The notes under the pieces are model-generated. The model saw nothing but the letters and a program-made list of their open reading frames with translations, was not told where the DNA came from and ran no database searches. Source: Candidatus Helarchaeota archaeon (GTDB taxonomy: Archaea; Asgardarchaeota; Lokiarchaeia; Helarchaeales; RDOG01). Taken from it: 64,000 nucleotides of DNA. A program made the translations under genes and the position numbers. The stretch is from the NCBI GenBank assembly GCA_019058315.1, contig JAHPZH010000004.1, positions 62,001 through 126,000 of the forward strand, written 5' to 3'. This document shows, piece after piece, positions 8,388-17,703 of this stretch; the stretch's first letter is position 1; the number at the start of each line of letters is the position of its first letter.

Positions 8388-9542
8388 ATGGGAAAATTAA
8401 AGGGATTAAAACCTCTATTGATACTTGTCACATTAGGAATTTTCGCCCTTATTGTTTTTATTCTTAATAGTTTGTTAGGTAATAATTCTTCATTATTTAT
8501 AGATAATAAAAACAGTCTTTATGTAGGAGGAAAAATTTGGGTTAGATTTGGAATTTTTTTGATAGTATTATTTGCATGGATTGCAATTTCTGTTCTATTA
8601 GGAATGATAGGACCAGGAAAATATAAATATCGTCTTGAAGATTGGGCAAATGAAAATTTATTTTATAAGGTTGATTATAACAAAGAAAAATGGAATGTGG
8701 TTTTAGACACACATTGTCATACAAGAAGAAGTGACGGGAAATTAACGCTTGAAAAAAATGTATTCTATCATCTGAGCGTTGGCTTTAATGCTTTTGTTAT
8801 TACTGATCATAATAGAATGCCAAATGTTAAAGAAATAAAAAGATTGAATGAAAAATATAAAGGAAAAATGGTCATTATTCCAGGTTTTGAATACACAACT
8901 TTAAGGTTCCATATGTGTATAATAGGCATTACTGATTGGGGAAAAAAAATCCACCTTTATCCTACAGATGAGCAAATTAAAGAGGTTATTGAAGAAGCAC
9001 ATAGAAAAGGAGGCATTTGTGTGATTGCTCACTATCCTTGGTCAACATGGGGTGAATATCCTAAGTGTCCTGATCATCCAACGCGAGAACAAATGTATAA
9101 TTGGGGAGTTGACTTAATTGAATGTGCAAATTGGGATGATGATAAAGCTCTTATTGATTATACTAGTTATGAATTTGCAAAGGCAAATCCAAATATTGGT
9201 TTATGTTGCGGGACTGATATGCATGAACCATTTAAGGATCCTCTATGTGGTTGGACCGTTTTAAAAGCAAAAGATTTTACTGCAGATGCTATTATAGAGG
9301 AATTAAAAAAACATAACACTGATGTAATTCTTCGAAATGAACCTGCAAGATATCTAATCAAACATAAAGAAAGTTTTTGGTATAAAATTCTTCGGCCATT
9401 TATTATGTTTGGTGAAAAATTTGAATCAATTTATTTAGGAGGAAAGATTTCAAATCTTGATTTTGCCGCGTTTAATGCTTGGCTTTCATATTTTTTCATA
9501 ATATTTGTTCTAATAGAAATTGTTCGTTATATAGGATTCTGA
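8388..9542 (+). CDS. Membrane-anchored PHP-domain metallohydrolase
   Basis: I choose ATG 8388 (384 aa), six bases after AAAGGTG; GTG 8379 is the alternative. Two membrane helices lie near residues 7-25 and 45-66, and a further one at the C-terminal end. Between them is a PHP domain: DTHCHTRRSDG (about 107), FVITDHN, GFEYTT, IAHYPWS and CCGTDMHEP. These supply the His/Asp ligands of the metal centre known from PHP phosphoesterases. The substrate is unknown. The soluble domain is probably cytoplasmic, given the short basic N-terminus (inference). It stands alone between the ferredoxin-like gene and a convergent oxidoreductase. Confidence 0.8.
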   Translation: MGKLKGLKPLLILVTLGIFALIVFILNSLLGNNSSLFIDNKNSLYVGGKIWVRFGIFLIVLFAWIAISVLLGMIGPGKYKYRLEDWANENLFYKVDYNKEKWNVVLDTHCHTRRSDGKLTLEKNVFYHLSVGFNAFVITDHNRMPNVKEIKRLNEKYKGKMVIIPGFEYTTLRFHMCIIGITDWGKKIHLYPTDEQIKEVIEEAHRKGGICVIAHYPWSTWGEYPKCPDHPTREQMYNWGVDLIECANWDDDKALIDYTSYEFAKANPNIGLCCGTDMHEPFKDPLCGWTVLKAKDFTADAIIEELKKHNTDVILRNEPARYLIKHKESFWYKILRPFIMFGEKFESIYLGGKISNLDFAAFNAWLSYFFIIFVLIEIVRYIGF

Positions 9543-9550
9543 AAAATTAA

Positions 9551-10603
9551 TTATTGAAAATGTGGAATAATTTCATTAGCAAATAATTCTAGGGATTCCC
9601 AATATTTTCCTAAAAATTCAATTGCAAAATGTTCCACACCTGCTTTTACAAATCTATCCAATTGTTCAATAACGTCCTCTGGACTACCAGCAGCTGTAAC
9701 ATTAAAAACTGCTTCCTCAGGAATTGTTTTATACATTTCTATCATTTCTTGTTGAACCTTTGCCATTTCCTCGATTGATAGTCGAAGACCATGTTCAAAA
9801 CTCATATTTTCATCAAATGGAATTTTATATTCTTCAAAAATTTCTTTTTTCATAGTTAGAACTGTTCCCATTGGTCTAATTACATTTTTAGCCCATTCAG
9901 GATTTTTTTTATCTATAACCATAAAAATTTCGTAAGCTTTTTCAATTTGATCAAATCTTCCGAATTTTTTCATATTTTCAAGTCGTTTTTTATAGAGTTT
10001 GGGGGTGCAACCAGTCGGTATCCAACCATCTCCATATTTTGCAGTTAATTCTATAGTTCTAGGAGAATTTGCTCCCAACCAAAGTGATGGCATATGGGGA
10101 CTTTCAAGTGGAAATTGTAAATATGCATTTGAAAGGTTAAAGTAAGAACCTTCAAAATTTACTTTGTTTTTAGGATTAGAACTCCACAATTTTTTAATTA
10201 CTTGAATAGCTTCCTCGAGACGAGTTACTGGTTTATCCCATGGAACATTAAAATTGACTATATTCATTCCTTCACCTGCACCAATGCAGCAAATTGCTTT
10301 ATCATTAGTCAATCTATGTAATGTCGCCATTTCTAAAGCGATTTGAGCTGGATGTCTTCTATGGGGCTCTGTAACAAGGGGTCCAACTCTTAAATTATTT
10401 ACTTTTGTCGCAATGGCACCTAATAACGTGAAAACTCCAGGTACTTCAGCTCGATGTGGAAACATATTGAGATGATCCATTAAAAAAGTGCTTTGATAAC
10501 CCAATTTATCAACTAATTCAACTGATTTTAAAATATCTTCAACTTTATAACGTAAAAAAGAGAAATTTGTTCCATGTTGAATTCCAAAACTTATCTTGTC
10601 CAT
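9551..10603 (-). CDS. Luciferase-fold (LLM) oxidoreductase, probably F420-dependent
   Basis: The 350-residue TIM-barrel protein shows the luciferase-like monooxygenase/F420 family pattern: SVELVDKLGYQSTFLMDHL, RVGPLVTEPHRRHPAQIALE, CIGAGEGMNI, LWLGANSPRTIELTAKYGDG and a C-terminal GSPEDVIEQLDRFVKAGVEH. Archaeal members use coenzyme F420; methylenetetrahydromethanopterin reductase is one of them, but this protein is not clearly that enzyme and the substrate is open. It ends nine bases from the convergent PHP gene. Confidence 0.8.
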   Translation of the reverse strand: MDKISFGIQHGTNFSFLRYKVEDILKSVELVDKLGYQSTFLMDHLNMFPHRAEVPGVFTLLGAIATKVNNLRVGPLVTEPHRRHPAQIALEMATLHRLTNDKAICCIGAGEGMNIVNFNVPWDKPVTRLEEAIQVIKKLWSSNPKNKVNFEGSYFNLSNAYLQFPLESPHMPSLWLGANSPRTIELTAKYGDGWIPTGCTPKLYKKRLENMKKFGRFDQIEKAYEIFMVIDKKNPEWAKNVIRPMGTVLTMKKEIFEEYKIPFDENMSFEHGLRLSIEEMAKVQQEMIEMYKTIPEEAVFNVTAAGSPEDVIEQLDRFVKAGVEHFAIEFLGKYWESLELFANEIIPHFQ

Positions 10604-10739
10604 GAGATTTACTCCACTAAAATCTATGATCGATTAAAATCAAGAATAAATTAAATTTTTAAGTGATAACGAGTATGATTTAAACTAATTTTCAATGTTA
10701 TATTATAGAAATAATAAATTATACAGGTGTTAATAAAAA

Positions 10740-10970
10740 ATGATAACAGCAGAACAAGTTCAGAAAGAATTAGATAAAATTAGGCCGAGTCTTCAGATGG
10801 ACGGTGGAGATGTAGAATTAATAGATGTAGAAGATGGAGTAGTTAAAGTCAAATTACAAGGCGCATGTGCTGGTTGTGCTTTTTCTCAGATGACTTTGAA
10901 AAATGGTATAGAAAGATTTTTAAAGGAAAAACTCCCTGAAGTAAAAGGAGTCGTTTCTGTCCCTCAATGA
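10740..10970 (+). CDS. NifU C-terminal-domain (Nfu) Fe-S scaffold protein
   Basis: The 76-residue protein is a stand-alone Nfu domain: IRPSLQMDGGDVELID, then the cluster-binding CAGCAF (Cys separated by two residues) and MTLKNGIERFLKEKLPEV. Family members bind a 4Fe-4S cluster between two subunits and pass it to target proteins. This suits a genome that encodes many Fe-S proteins, several of them in this window. AGGTG precedes the ATG by about ten bases. Confidence 0.9.
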   Translation: MITAEQVQKELDKIRPSLQMDGGDVELIDVEDGVVKVKLQGACAGCAFSQMTLKNGIERFLKEKLPEVKGVVSVPQ

Positions 10971-11161
10971 TTCATAATTTAAAAGTTAATTCAATTCTGG
11001 ACAAAAAAATTGGTTAAAACTACTTTTCTTTTTCTTTAATTTTAGCTAATTACTGTACATTACCATTTTTTCTTTTTTTAGAATTTATATCTTATACTAT
11101 CAATTTTTTAAAATTTTAAACCAGATTATTTCATGTATTTGTATTAAAAATTGTGATTAAT

Positions 11162-12871
11162 ATGTCCCAAATTTATATTACTAAAATAAATGGTGACTTA
11201 AAAAATGCAGCTTTAAAATGTTTTGATGCTTTTGGAGGAGTTTCAAAATATATTCCAAAAGATGGGAAGATTTTTATCAAAATAAATGGCGTTCATTTTA
11301 CTAAAAACTGCCATACTACCCCTGAATTCTTAGCGGTCATATTAGATCTATTGATTGATAATGGGGCTAATCCAAAGGATATTTACGTGGTCGAAAATTG
11401 TACTTCGGGTTTATTTACGCGATTAGTAATGAATGTTACTGGTATAACATCCGTCATTAAAGAAAAAGGAGCAAATTTCGTCTACATGGATGAAGATGAA
11501 CCTATCATTATTCAGCTAGGGAAAGATAAATATGACGTGCAAGTAGCAAAAATAGCTTATGATGCACTAATTAAAAATAGGAAGAAAAATGTATTAATTC
11601 ATTTACCAGTTTTTAAAACTCATTGGGCTACTAAAATCACATTAACGATAAAACTATCTTTGGGATATCTTTATGATGATTCCAAAGCCTTTAAACATCA
11701 TTATTATCATCGTGATAGGCTTGTAGATATTTTTGAGAAATTTACTCCTGATATTTCTATTGTTGAAGGAAAATATGGGGTTGAAACTGGTCCTTGTCCC
11801 CCGGACCGCTGCAGTTGGAGTAAAGAATTTATTTATGATTATGACATTTTATTCGCAGGAACTGATGGGGTGGCATTAGATGCAGTTGGAGCAAAATTAT
11901 TAGGATTAGATAATTTAGAAGTCGATACAACACGAATAGCTCATGAAAGAGGTCTCGGGATGGGTGATTTCAATAAAATCGATATCATATATGATGGTAA
12001 TGTCGATGATTTAGTTCAAAAAGTTCCTTGGCAATTTTATTACCTTCGAAACAAAGAACGTTGCGTCCCTCCTAATGTTAAATGGGTTACTGGGCTAAAT
12101 GAACATGGAAAAGATGTTAAAATAGTATGTCATGATGGATGTTTTGGATTAACATTAGTCTCTCAAGAATTATTTTATCAAGATTATGGTGGAAAAGGAA
12201 ATTATACACTCATTTTTGGAAAAGATATTAAAAAAGAAGAGCTTGAAAATCTAACTGAACCGATCCTTTTAATGGGAACATGTGCTTCAGAAAATCTTGG
12301 AACTTATCTAAAAGAAAAATATAAAGAAGTTTGGGATTACGATTCTTGTGCTAAATTAGGCGATTATGCTGAAGCAATTTTAAAAGCAAATGAGATTGAT
12401 CCCCTTTCTACATTACCATTTGATCCCAATATTGCCCTATTTCACTTAATGATGGCATCTACTCACGGAATTAGAGAAAAAGCTATCATAGCAATAGATG
12501 TACCATTAGAAAACCTTATTGATATCATTGCTGGGAGCACAAATAATCTGCCTGATGAATATTTTGAGGATAAAGAATTTGAAGACGCCTTAAAAGGATT
12601 TATTAACCACGAAAACCCAAAAATAAGAGCTAATGCACAAAACTTGCTTACTAGTGTAATAAATAACAAAAAATTGGCAAAATTTAATAATCTATTCAAC
12701 ATAGGCTTAGCTGATAATAATAAAAAAGTAATAAAATCATCTTTAAAAGCTATAAAATCTCTAAAAGATAAGAAAATAATAGAATCATTTGTTCAAAAAA
12801 TCCAAGAGCTTTCCAAAAGTCAGGAATCTTCTATTCAAAAATTAGCAACTAAAGTCCTAGAAAAAATATAG
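11162..12871 (+). CDS. DUF362 protein with C-terminal helical-repeat extension
   Basis: About 569 residues from ATG 11162 (GTG 11153 also in frame). Residues ~1-270 match DUF362: FIKINGVHF, a NGANPKDIYVVEN segment, HLPVFKTHWATKITL and AGTDGVALDAVGAKLLG. DUF362 proteins are often joined to ferredoxin domains, but none is present here. The middle (about 310-420) has LLMGTCASENLG and CHDGCFG with scattered Cys. The last ~130 residues are amphipathic helices resembling HEAT repeats. The Trm9-like gene starts nine bases after the stop, so the two are probably co-transcribed. Function is unknown. Confidence 0.7.
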   Translation: MSQIYITKINGDLKNAALKCFDAFGGVSKYIPKDGKIFIKINGVHFTKNCHTTPEFLAVILDLLIDNGANPKDIYVVENCTSGLFTRLVMNVTGITSVIKEKGANFVYMDEDEPIIIQLGKDKYDVQVAKIAYDALIKNRKKNVLIHLPVFKTHWATKITLTIKLSLGYLYDDSKAFKHHYYHRDRLVDIFEKFTPDISIVEGKYGVETGPCPPDRCSWSKEFIYDYDILFAGTDGVALDAVGAKLLGLDNLEVDTTRIAHERGLGMGDFNKIDIIYDGNVDDLVQKVPWQFYYLRNKERCVPPNVKWVTGLNEHGKDVKIVCHDGCFGLTLVSQELFYQDYGGKGNYTLIFGKDIKKEELENLTEPILLMGTCASENLGTYLKEKYKEVWDYDSCAKLGDYAEAILKANEIDPLSTLPFDPNIALFHLMMASTHGIREKAIIAIDVPLENLIDIIAGSTNNLPDEYFEDKEFEDALKGFINHENPKIRANAQNLLTSVINNKKLAKFNNLFNIGLADNNKKVIKSSLKAIKSLKDKKIIESFVQKIQELSKSQESSIQKLATKVLEKI

Positions 12872-12879
12872 GGATAAAC

Positions 12880-13587
12880 TTGGACTTCAGACTAAAAGTA
12901 AAGGAAGCATACGATCGAATTTCGGAAAAATATGACCAAATTAGACGCCAACCCTGGAAAGATTTAATTAAATTCATTGAAGAAAATCAATTTCTAGCGG
13001 ATTGTGGTATCTTATTAGATTTAGCATGTGGAAATGGGCGACATACAAATTTATTAGCTGATGCATGTGGTCTCTCTATAGGATTAGAATTATCTGGTGA
13101 ATTATTAAAAATTGCAAAATCAAATTATAAGACTCATAATACATGTTTTATTAATGCGGATGCACTTTATTTGCCGTTTAGAGATAGATCTTTTTCTAAT
13201 ATCATCTATATAGCTGCCATCCACCATCTTTCCAATACAACACATCGTGAGAAGTCTCTCTTAGAGCTTAAACGAGTTCTCAATCCAACTGGAAAAGCTA
13301 TTATCACAGCTTGGAGGCGTTTTCAAGAAGAATTCATTATTATTTTTTTAATTGACCTCCTATTTTTGAACTTTAAGATGCGAGGATTGGAATTCGGAGA
13401 TATATTCATCCCTTGGCATGGACAAGACAAAAAAGTGATTGCAAACCGTTTTTACCACCTTTTTACAATGAGAGAGATGAAAAAAATCTTAAATAAATCT
13501 AAATTGAAAATATTAGAATGTAAATACTTTAGTGGTAAAACTGGAGTAAATAACATTATTACAATGTTCGAAAAAAAAATTAAATAA
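12880..13587 (+). CDS. SAM-dependent methyltransferase, Trm9/ALKBH8-like
   Basis: The 235-residue class I methyltransferase has motif I LLDLACGNGRHTNLL (about 45), the acidic end of strand 2 in GLELS, a NADALYLPFRDRSF segment and IIYIAAIHHLS, followed by a LNPTGKAIITAW segment. The N-terminus (YDRISEKYDQIRRQPWKDLI) and the overall layout resemble Trm9-type enzymes, which methylate wobble-uridine side chains in tRNA with the Trm112 partner. A TTG start at 12880, nine bases after the DUF362 gene, is used because no ATG lies before the conserved part. The tRNA role is inferred and another small substrate is possible. Confidence 0.65.
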   Translation: MDFRLKVKEAYDRISEKYDQIRRQPWKDLIKFIEENQFLADCGILLDLACGNGRHTNLLADACGLSIGLELSGELLKIAKSNYKTHNTCFINADALYLPFRDRSFSNIIYIAAIHHLSNTTHREKSLLELKRVLNPTGKAIITAWRRFQEEFIIIFLIDLLFLNFKMRGLEFGDIFIPWHGQDKKVIANRFYHLFTMREMKKILNKSKLKILECKYFSGKTGVNNIITMFEKKIK

Positions 13588-13643
13588 TAAAAAAATTGAA
13601 AGTCTAGTTCTAAATATTATATGGTTTTTGAGAGGTAAGAAAA

Positions 13644-14093
13644 TTGTCGATTCAAGACCCGCTACAAGAGCTTTTTCAACTAATTAGGAACCTCAAATCT
13701 TTTACTAATGTAGATACTGATCCTATATTAGAAAAAATTAAATCTCTCCTTGAAAGAATTTATGATCTTTTCTTAGGTCTTCAAGGATTTAATCGGAAAA
13801 AGCAATTAGCGATTTTAAGACTTGCACATTTATTTCCTGAGACTTTGACCACTGTTGAATTACGAGAAATTATGGAATACTCCGATAAAACTTCTTTATC
13901 CTATGTTCGTAACGAATTAAAAGATTTGGAAACTGCAAACCTTATTGTGGTAAAAAAATATGCTGATAAAAAACTTCCATATCAAATTCAAATAAACCAT
14001 AAACATCCATTAATGAGTGTTTTAATTTCACTTAGTAATTTTGGGAAAGGTTATAAGGATTTAATTAAGGATATGGTGAAGAAAGATGAGTGA
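13644..14093 (+). CDS. Winged-helix DNA-binding protein, probable regulator
   Basis: The 149-residue soluble protein starts at TTG 13644 with GAGGTAAG upstream. Its middle reads as a helix-turn-helix: KKQLAILRLAHLFPETLTTV, ELREIMEYSDKTSLSYVRN and KDLETANLIVVKK, followed by a wing-like segment. It overlaps the next membrane-protein gene by eight bases, which implies translational coupling. The target is not known. Confidence 0.55.
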   Translation: MSIQDPLQELFQLIRNLKSFTNVDTDPILEKIKSLLERIYDLFLGLQGFNRKKQLAILRLAHLFPETLTTVELREIMEYSDKTSLSYVRNELKDLETANLIVVKKYADKKLPYQIQINHKHPLMSVLISLSNFGKGYKDLIKDMVKKDE

Positions 14094-14781
14094 AGACCCA
14101 GAACTCAAACTATTTCCACGAAAAATTCGAAATTATCTCATTATGCGTGTCACTATAATATATATTATCGTGGGGGGAGTAAGTATATTAATGGGTTTTG
14201 CTTTTGACGATTTAATTTCTACTTCATTTGATCCTAACATAGGACCACTTGTATTAACTCTAATTATTATTGGTTTTGTGTTTGGGATTAACTTATCACT
14301 CCAAGCATGGACTCAATTTTACCCATTTCCAAAAGAACTCGAAGATTTGATTAAAAGAGCAGGTCTAAAAGTAAGAAAAAAGAAATTTTATCAATTTGGT
14401 TTTTTTAGAAGAACACGTATTTATCCTACAGAAAATACGTTTATAAAAATTGGATTAGAAGTAAAATATTTTCCTTTTTTAGAATTAAGGAAAGGAACAT
14501 GTAAAATAAACATGATAACACAAAAATTGTGCGATGCAAGTGATCCAATTTGTAGCAGAATAGTCCAAGACATTGCAGAAAAAAATTTATTAGCTTGGAA
14601 AAATCCAAATGAAATCCGCAAAGCTCGAGTTGTTAATAAATTAGGAGAATTACATTTCAAAACCTCTTGTAGCCCTGAAGAGGCTATAAGTCGTTTATTC
14701 CAAATGAGTAAAGCGATCAAGGAATGGGAAGCAGCAATATCAAAAATAAGCAAACTAGTGACTAGTTCTGATATTATTTAA
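14086..14781 (+). CDS. Two-helix membrane protein, unknown
   Basis: The 231-residue protein has two membrane helices (about 20-40 and 55-73) and a ~150-residue soluble part with several basic patches (KRAGLKVRKKKFYQFG). Its start overlaps the stop of the winged-helix gene, so both are made from one message and may form a membrane-linked regulatory pair. No family recognised. Confidence 0.6.
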   Translation: MSEDPELKLFPRKIRNYLIMRVTIIYIIVGGVSILMGFAFDDLISTSFDPNIGPLVLTLIIIGFVFGINLSLQAWTQFYPFPKELEDLIKRAGLKVRKKKFYQFGFFRRTRIYPTENTFIKIGLEVKYFPFLELRKGTCKINMITQKLCDASDPICSRIVQDIAEKNLLAWKNPNEIRKARVVNKLGELHFKTSCSPEEAISRLFQMSKAIKEWEAAISKISKLVTSSDII

Positions 14782-14799
14782 TCTTTTTTTGGATCCTAA

Positions 14800-15435
14800 T
14801 TATTTTAAATTTTCCAAAACATTTTCAATATTATTAAATATTTCCTCGATTTTCCCAATCCCATTGATTTCTTCCAATAATTTTTTTTTCTTGTAGTAAT
14901 TTATAAGTGGTTCTGTTTGTTCATGATAGGTATTAATTCGTTTTATAACAATTTCTTCTTTATCATCTTCCCTATGAATTAAAGAAGTTCCACAAATATC
15001 ACAAATACCCTTTTTTTTAGGGGGTACAAATACTAAATTATATAATTTTCCACACTTGGGGCAATTTCTCCTACTAGATAGTCTATTTACTAATTCTTTG
15101 AAAGGTACATTAATATATAAAACTATATTAATTACGTCCAATTTATCTAATTCAAATGCTTGAATTAATGTTCTAGGAAAACCATCAAAGACATAACCAT
15201 TCTTATAGTCAGATTTTTCTAATAATTCTTTTATTATAGCGATTACTATATCATCTGGAGCTAATTTTCCATCATTAATATATTCCTTTACTTTTTCCCC
15301 TATCTTAGTTCTTTCTCTAATTTCCTTTCTTAATATATCACCAGTTGATATTAGTGGAATATCATATTTCTTTGATATTTTCTTTGCTTGCGTACCTTTG
15401 CCAGCGCCTGGTGGTCCTAGCATGATAATTTTCAA
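14800..15435 (-). CDS. adk: Adenylate kinase, zinc-lid type, copy 1
   Basis: The 211-residue kinase has the P-loop GPPGAGKGTQAKKI, the AMP-binding STGDILRKEI and GYVFDGFPRTLIQA, and a LID domain with CPKCGKLYN and CDICG, a four-Cys zinc knuckle. It interconverts 2 ADP with ATP and AMP. This is the long, bacterial-type enzyme, not the short trimeric archaeal AdkA. A second homologous gene lies 55 bases upstream on the same strand. This copy has lost four residues of the LID (no QGNW before CDIC), so it is the more divergent of the pair. Confidence 0.88.
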   Translation of the reverse strand: MKIIMLGPPGAGKGTQAKKISKKYDIPLISTGDILRKEIRERTKIGEKVKEYINDGKLAPDDIVIAIIKELLEKSDYKNGYVFDGFPRTLIQAFELDKLDVINIVLYINVPFKELVNRLSSRRNCPKCGKLYNLVFVPPKKKGICDICGTSLIHREDDKEEIVIKRINTYHEQTEPLINYYKKKKLLEEINGIGKIEEIFNNIENVLENLK

Positions 15436-15490
15436 ATTAATTTACTCTTTAAGTTGATTTTTTCTATTTAAAAATATTAAAAAAAGTGAA

Positions 15491-16138
15491 TTAATTCAAT
15501 CTGTCAAGAGCTTTTGATATATCACTGGCTATTATGTCAATGCTTCCTGTACCATTAATATCTTGTAATAAATTCTTCGTTCTATAATATTTTATTAGTG
15601 GTTCAGACTGATTTTGATATGTTTTAATTCTATTTCTTACGACGAGCTCTTGATCATCATCCCTTTGAACTAATATATTCATACATGAATCGCATATCCA
15701 GTTACCTTGAACTTTCTTGTTCGGTGGTGTATATTTCAAATTATAAACTGCTCCACATTTAGGGCAACTCCAGCGACCAGCAAGTCTATGCACAAGTTCC
15801 TCAAATGGAACATCGATGAAAATGACTATGTCAATCTTCTCAATTTTATTTAATGCTTCTGCTTGATGTATAGTGCGAGGAAATCCATCCAAAATATATC
15901 CATTTTTACAATCCGGTTGATCTAATCGTTCTTTTATAATCCCAATTACCAATTCATCAGGGACTAACTGTCCTGATTCCATATAACCTTTTGCCGTTTT
16001 TCCTAATTCTGTTCCTTCTCTAACAGCTTGGCGTAGCATATCTCCTGTAGATAAATGAACAACATTATAGTTTTCAACTATTTTTCTTGCTTGAGTCCCC
16101 TTTCCAGCTCCAGGTGGTCCGAGTAATATAATTTTCAT
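15491..16138 (-). CDS. adk: Adenylate kinase, zinc-lid type, copy 2
   Basis: The 215-residue kinase shows GPPGAGKGTQARKIV, LSTGDMLRQAVREGTELG, GYILDGFPRTIHQAEAL and a LID with CPKCGAVYNLKYTPP and CDSC, which binds zinc in related enzymes. It keeps the consensus better than copy 1 and is first in the two-gene unit, so it is the likelier housekeeping enzyme (inference). The copies differ over much of their length, so the duplication is not recent. Another nucleoside monophosphate could be the substrate of one copy. Confidence 0.9.
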   Translation of the reverse strand: MKIILLGPPGAGKGTQARKIVENYNVVHLSTGDMLRQAVREGTELGKTAKGYMESGQLVPDELVIGIIKERLDQPDCKNGYILDGFPRTIHQAEALNKIEKIDIVIFIDVPFEELVHRLAGRWSCPKCGAVYNLKYTPPNKKVQGNWICDSCMNILVQRDDDQELVVRNRIKTYQNQSEPLIKYYRTKNLLQDINGTGSIDIIASDISKALDRLN

Positions 16139-16240
16139 TTGAAATCCTCTTTTTTTATAGTAAATTAATTAAATTTATATAATCAGATGAAAATAACAAA
16201 ATAAATTTTAAAAATCTTTGTTTCTAACAAGGTAATTTAC

Positions 16241-16756
16241 GTGGAAATTTTTGCTCATCTATTATGGACATACATCATTCTATATCAGCCAGATTGGAAA
16301 TTATTACTTTTATTGGAATTTTTTGGTATATTTCCTGATTTAATCACATTTTTCCCTATTGCAATTGATGATATTTCAAAAAGGAAAACTCGTACAAAAA
16401 TCGATTTATCAGATCCTTCAGAAGTTCCTAATTTTTTCTTTACATTATATAATATATCCCATAGTTTTGTTACTTTTGGAATTTGCTTCTTGATATTGTA
16501 CATTTTTTTTGGTAACCTTGCATTCATTATAAGTTCTTGGGGAATGCATATTCTTTTTGACATGTTCTCCCACAGCATACCTAAAGATATTGTCCAAACA
16601 AAATTTTTGTACCCTATTACTCACTTTTCGTTTAAGGGTTATAGTTGGCAACACCGAAATGCTCTAATCATTAATTATTCCCTTATAGCAATTGGCTTAA
16701 TTCTTCGAATATTCTTTGTTAAAAACTATATTGACTTTGGAATATGTCTATCTTAA
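16241..16756 (+). CDS. Small multi-pass membrane protein, YdjM/DUF457-like
   Basis: The 171-residue protein has three to four membrane helices and carries HLLWTYIIL, GIFPDLITF, NISHSFVTF and MHILFDMFSH. This pattern of His and Asp near membrane helices resembles the YdjM/DUF457 family of putative membrane metal hydrolases. It starts at GTG 16241 with AAGGTAA upstream. No biochemical role is established for such proteins. Confidence 0.55.
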   Translation: MEIFAHLLWTYIILYQPDWKLLLLLEFFGIFPDLITFFPIAIDDISKRKTRTKIDLSDPSEVPNFFFTLYNISHSFVTFGICFLILYIFFGNLAFIISSWGMHILFDMFSHSIPKDIVQTKFLYPITHFSFKGYSWQHRNALIINYSLIAIGLILRIFFVKNYIDFGICLS

Positions 16757-16795
16757 AAGCAAGGATATTAAAAAAAAAGAAAAAAATGGCATTTA

Positions 16796-17602
16796 TTATT
16801 CTGATTCCTTGAGGAAACATAACGCATTAATAACATTGATTATTCCAAGAGGAAGTAAACCAAGAAGAATATATAAATTATAGATATCACCGATTTCTGG
16901 GTCGATAAATAACCAATCTATACCAGTAAGAACAGTTCCTGTTGAGAAACCAAAGAAGGAAGGTGCATCACTTAATCCAGAAATAGAGAGATATGCTCTT
17001 TTCATTGAAAACGATAATTGTGCAGCCCTTGCATTCCAATAGATAGCAAAAGTTAAAACAAAAAGAATAATAGCTACTATTGTTAATAATCCCGCAATAA
17101 AAGATAGTTGTTCGTTGCTTTTCTCACTTTTTTTCCATATAGAATTAAAACCAAGAGTTGTAAAAACTATAGTAACAAAAATTGCTGAGATTCCAAAAGT
17201 ACCATGAATGCTAAAATTTATTTCGGTATATTTAAACCCAAAAATCTTTCCAATGGGTTTAAGTGTTTCACTTACGTAACCCACATAAGATAACAACAAA
17301 TGGCTTGCCATATTCCATAATCTTAGAGCATTATAGGAAAGTAATAAAACAACAGTTACTATAGAAACAATAAAAATGCCCCAAGCAACAATTTGATTGA
17401 TGTCTTTATAGTAATCATAAAGTCCGATTCCCATTAGTATAAAACCAACACCGATTAATATGAATTGAAGAATAACCATTGGGATACTTGTTCCTGCTCC
17501 GAGAAATACAAATTCAACTAAGACGGCTAGAATTAAGTAAGCAGAAATTAAAAAACATCCAATTGCAGCGAGAAATAATTTATTTTTTAATTTTTCAGCC
17601 AT
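16796..17602 (-). CDS. Multi-pass membrane protein, unknown
   Basis: The 268-residue protein has about six membrane helices (roughly 10-33, 40-60, 72-92, 134-155, 167-190, 240-262) with a polar loop near 195-230. Its end is separated from the convergent YdjM-like gene by 39 bases rich in A on the plus strand, which reads as a T-rich stop on the minus strand. I recognise no family. Confidence 0.65.
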   Translation of the reverse strand: MAEKLKNKLFLAAIGCFLISAYLILAVLVEFVFLGAGTSIPMVILQFILIGVGFILMGIGLYDYYKDINQIVAWGIFIVSIVTVVLLLSYNALRLWNMASHLLLSYVGYVSETLKPIGKIFGFKYTEINFSIHGTFGISAIFVTIVFTTLGFNSIWKKSEKSNEQLSFIAGLLTIVAIILFVLTFAIYWNARAAQLSFSMKRAYLSISGLSDAPSFFGFSTGTVLTGIDWLFIDPEIGDIYNLYILLGLLPLGIINVINALCFLKESE

Positions 17603-17703
17603 TATAATACACCCAAAGATATATTTGTTTAATTTATATTAGGGAAATTTTATTTAAAATATTGTAGTTTTATCAAATATTATACAAAATTTGGAGTTCA
17701 GCT

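Noticed and set aside
11162..12871. DUF362 protein as a ferredoxin
   Set aside because: No CxxCxxCxxxCP motif is present; its Cys are scattered.
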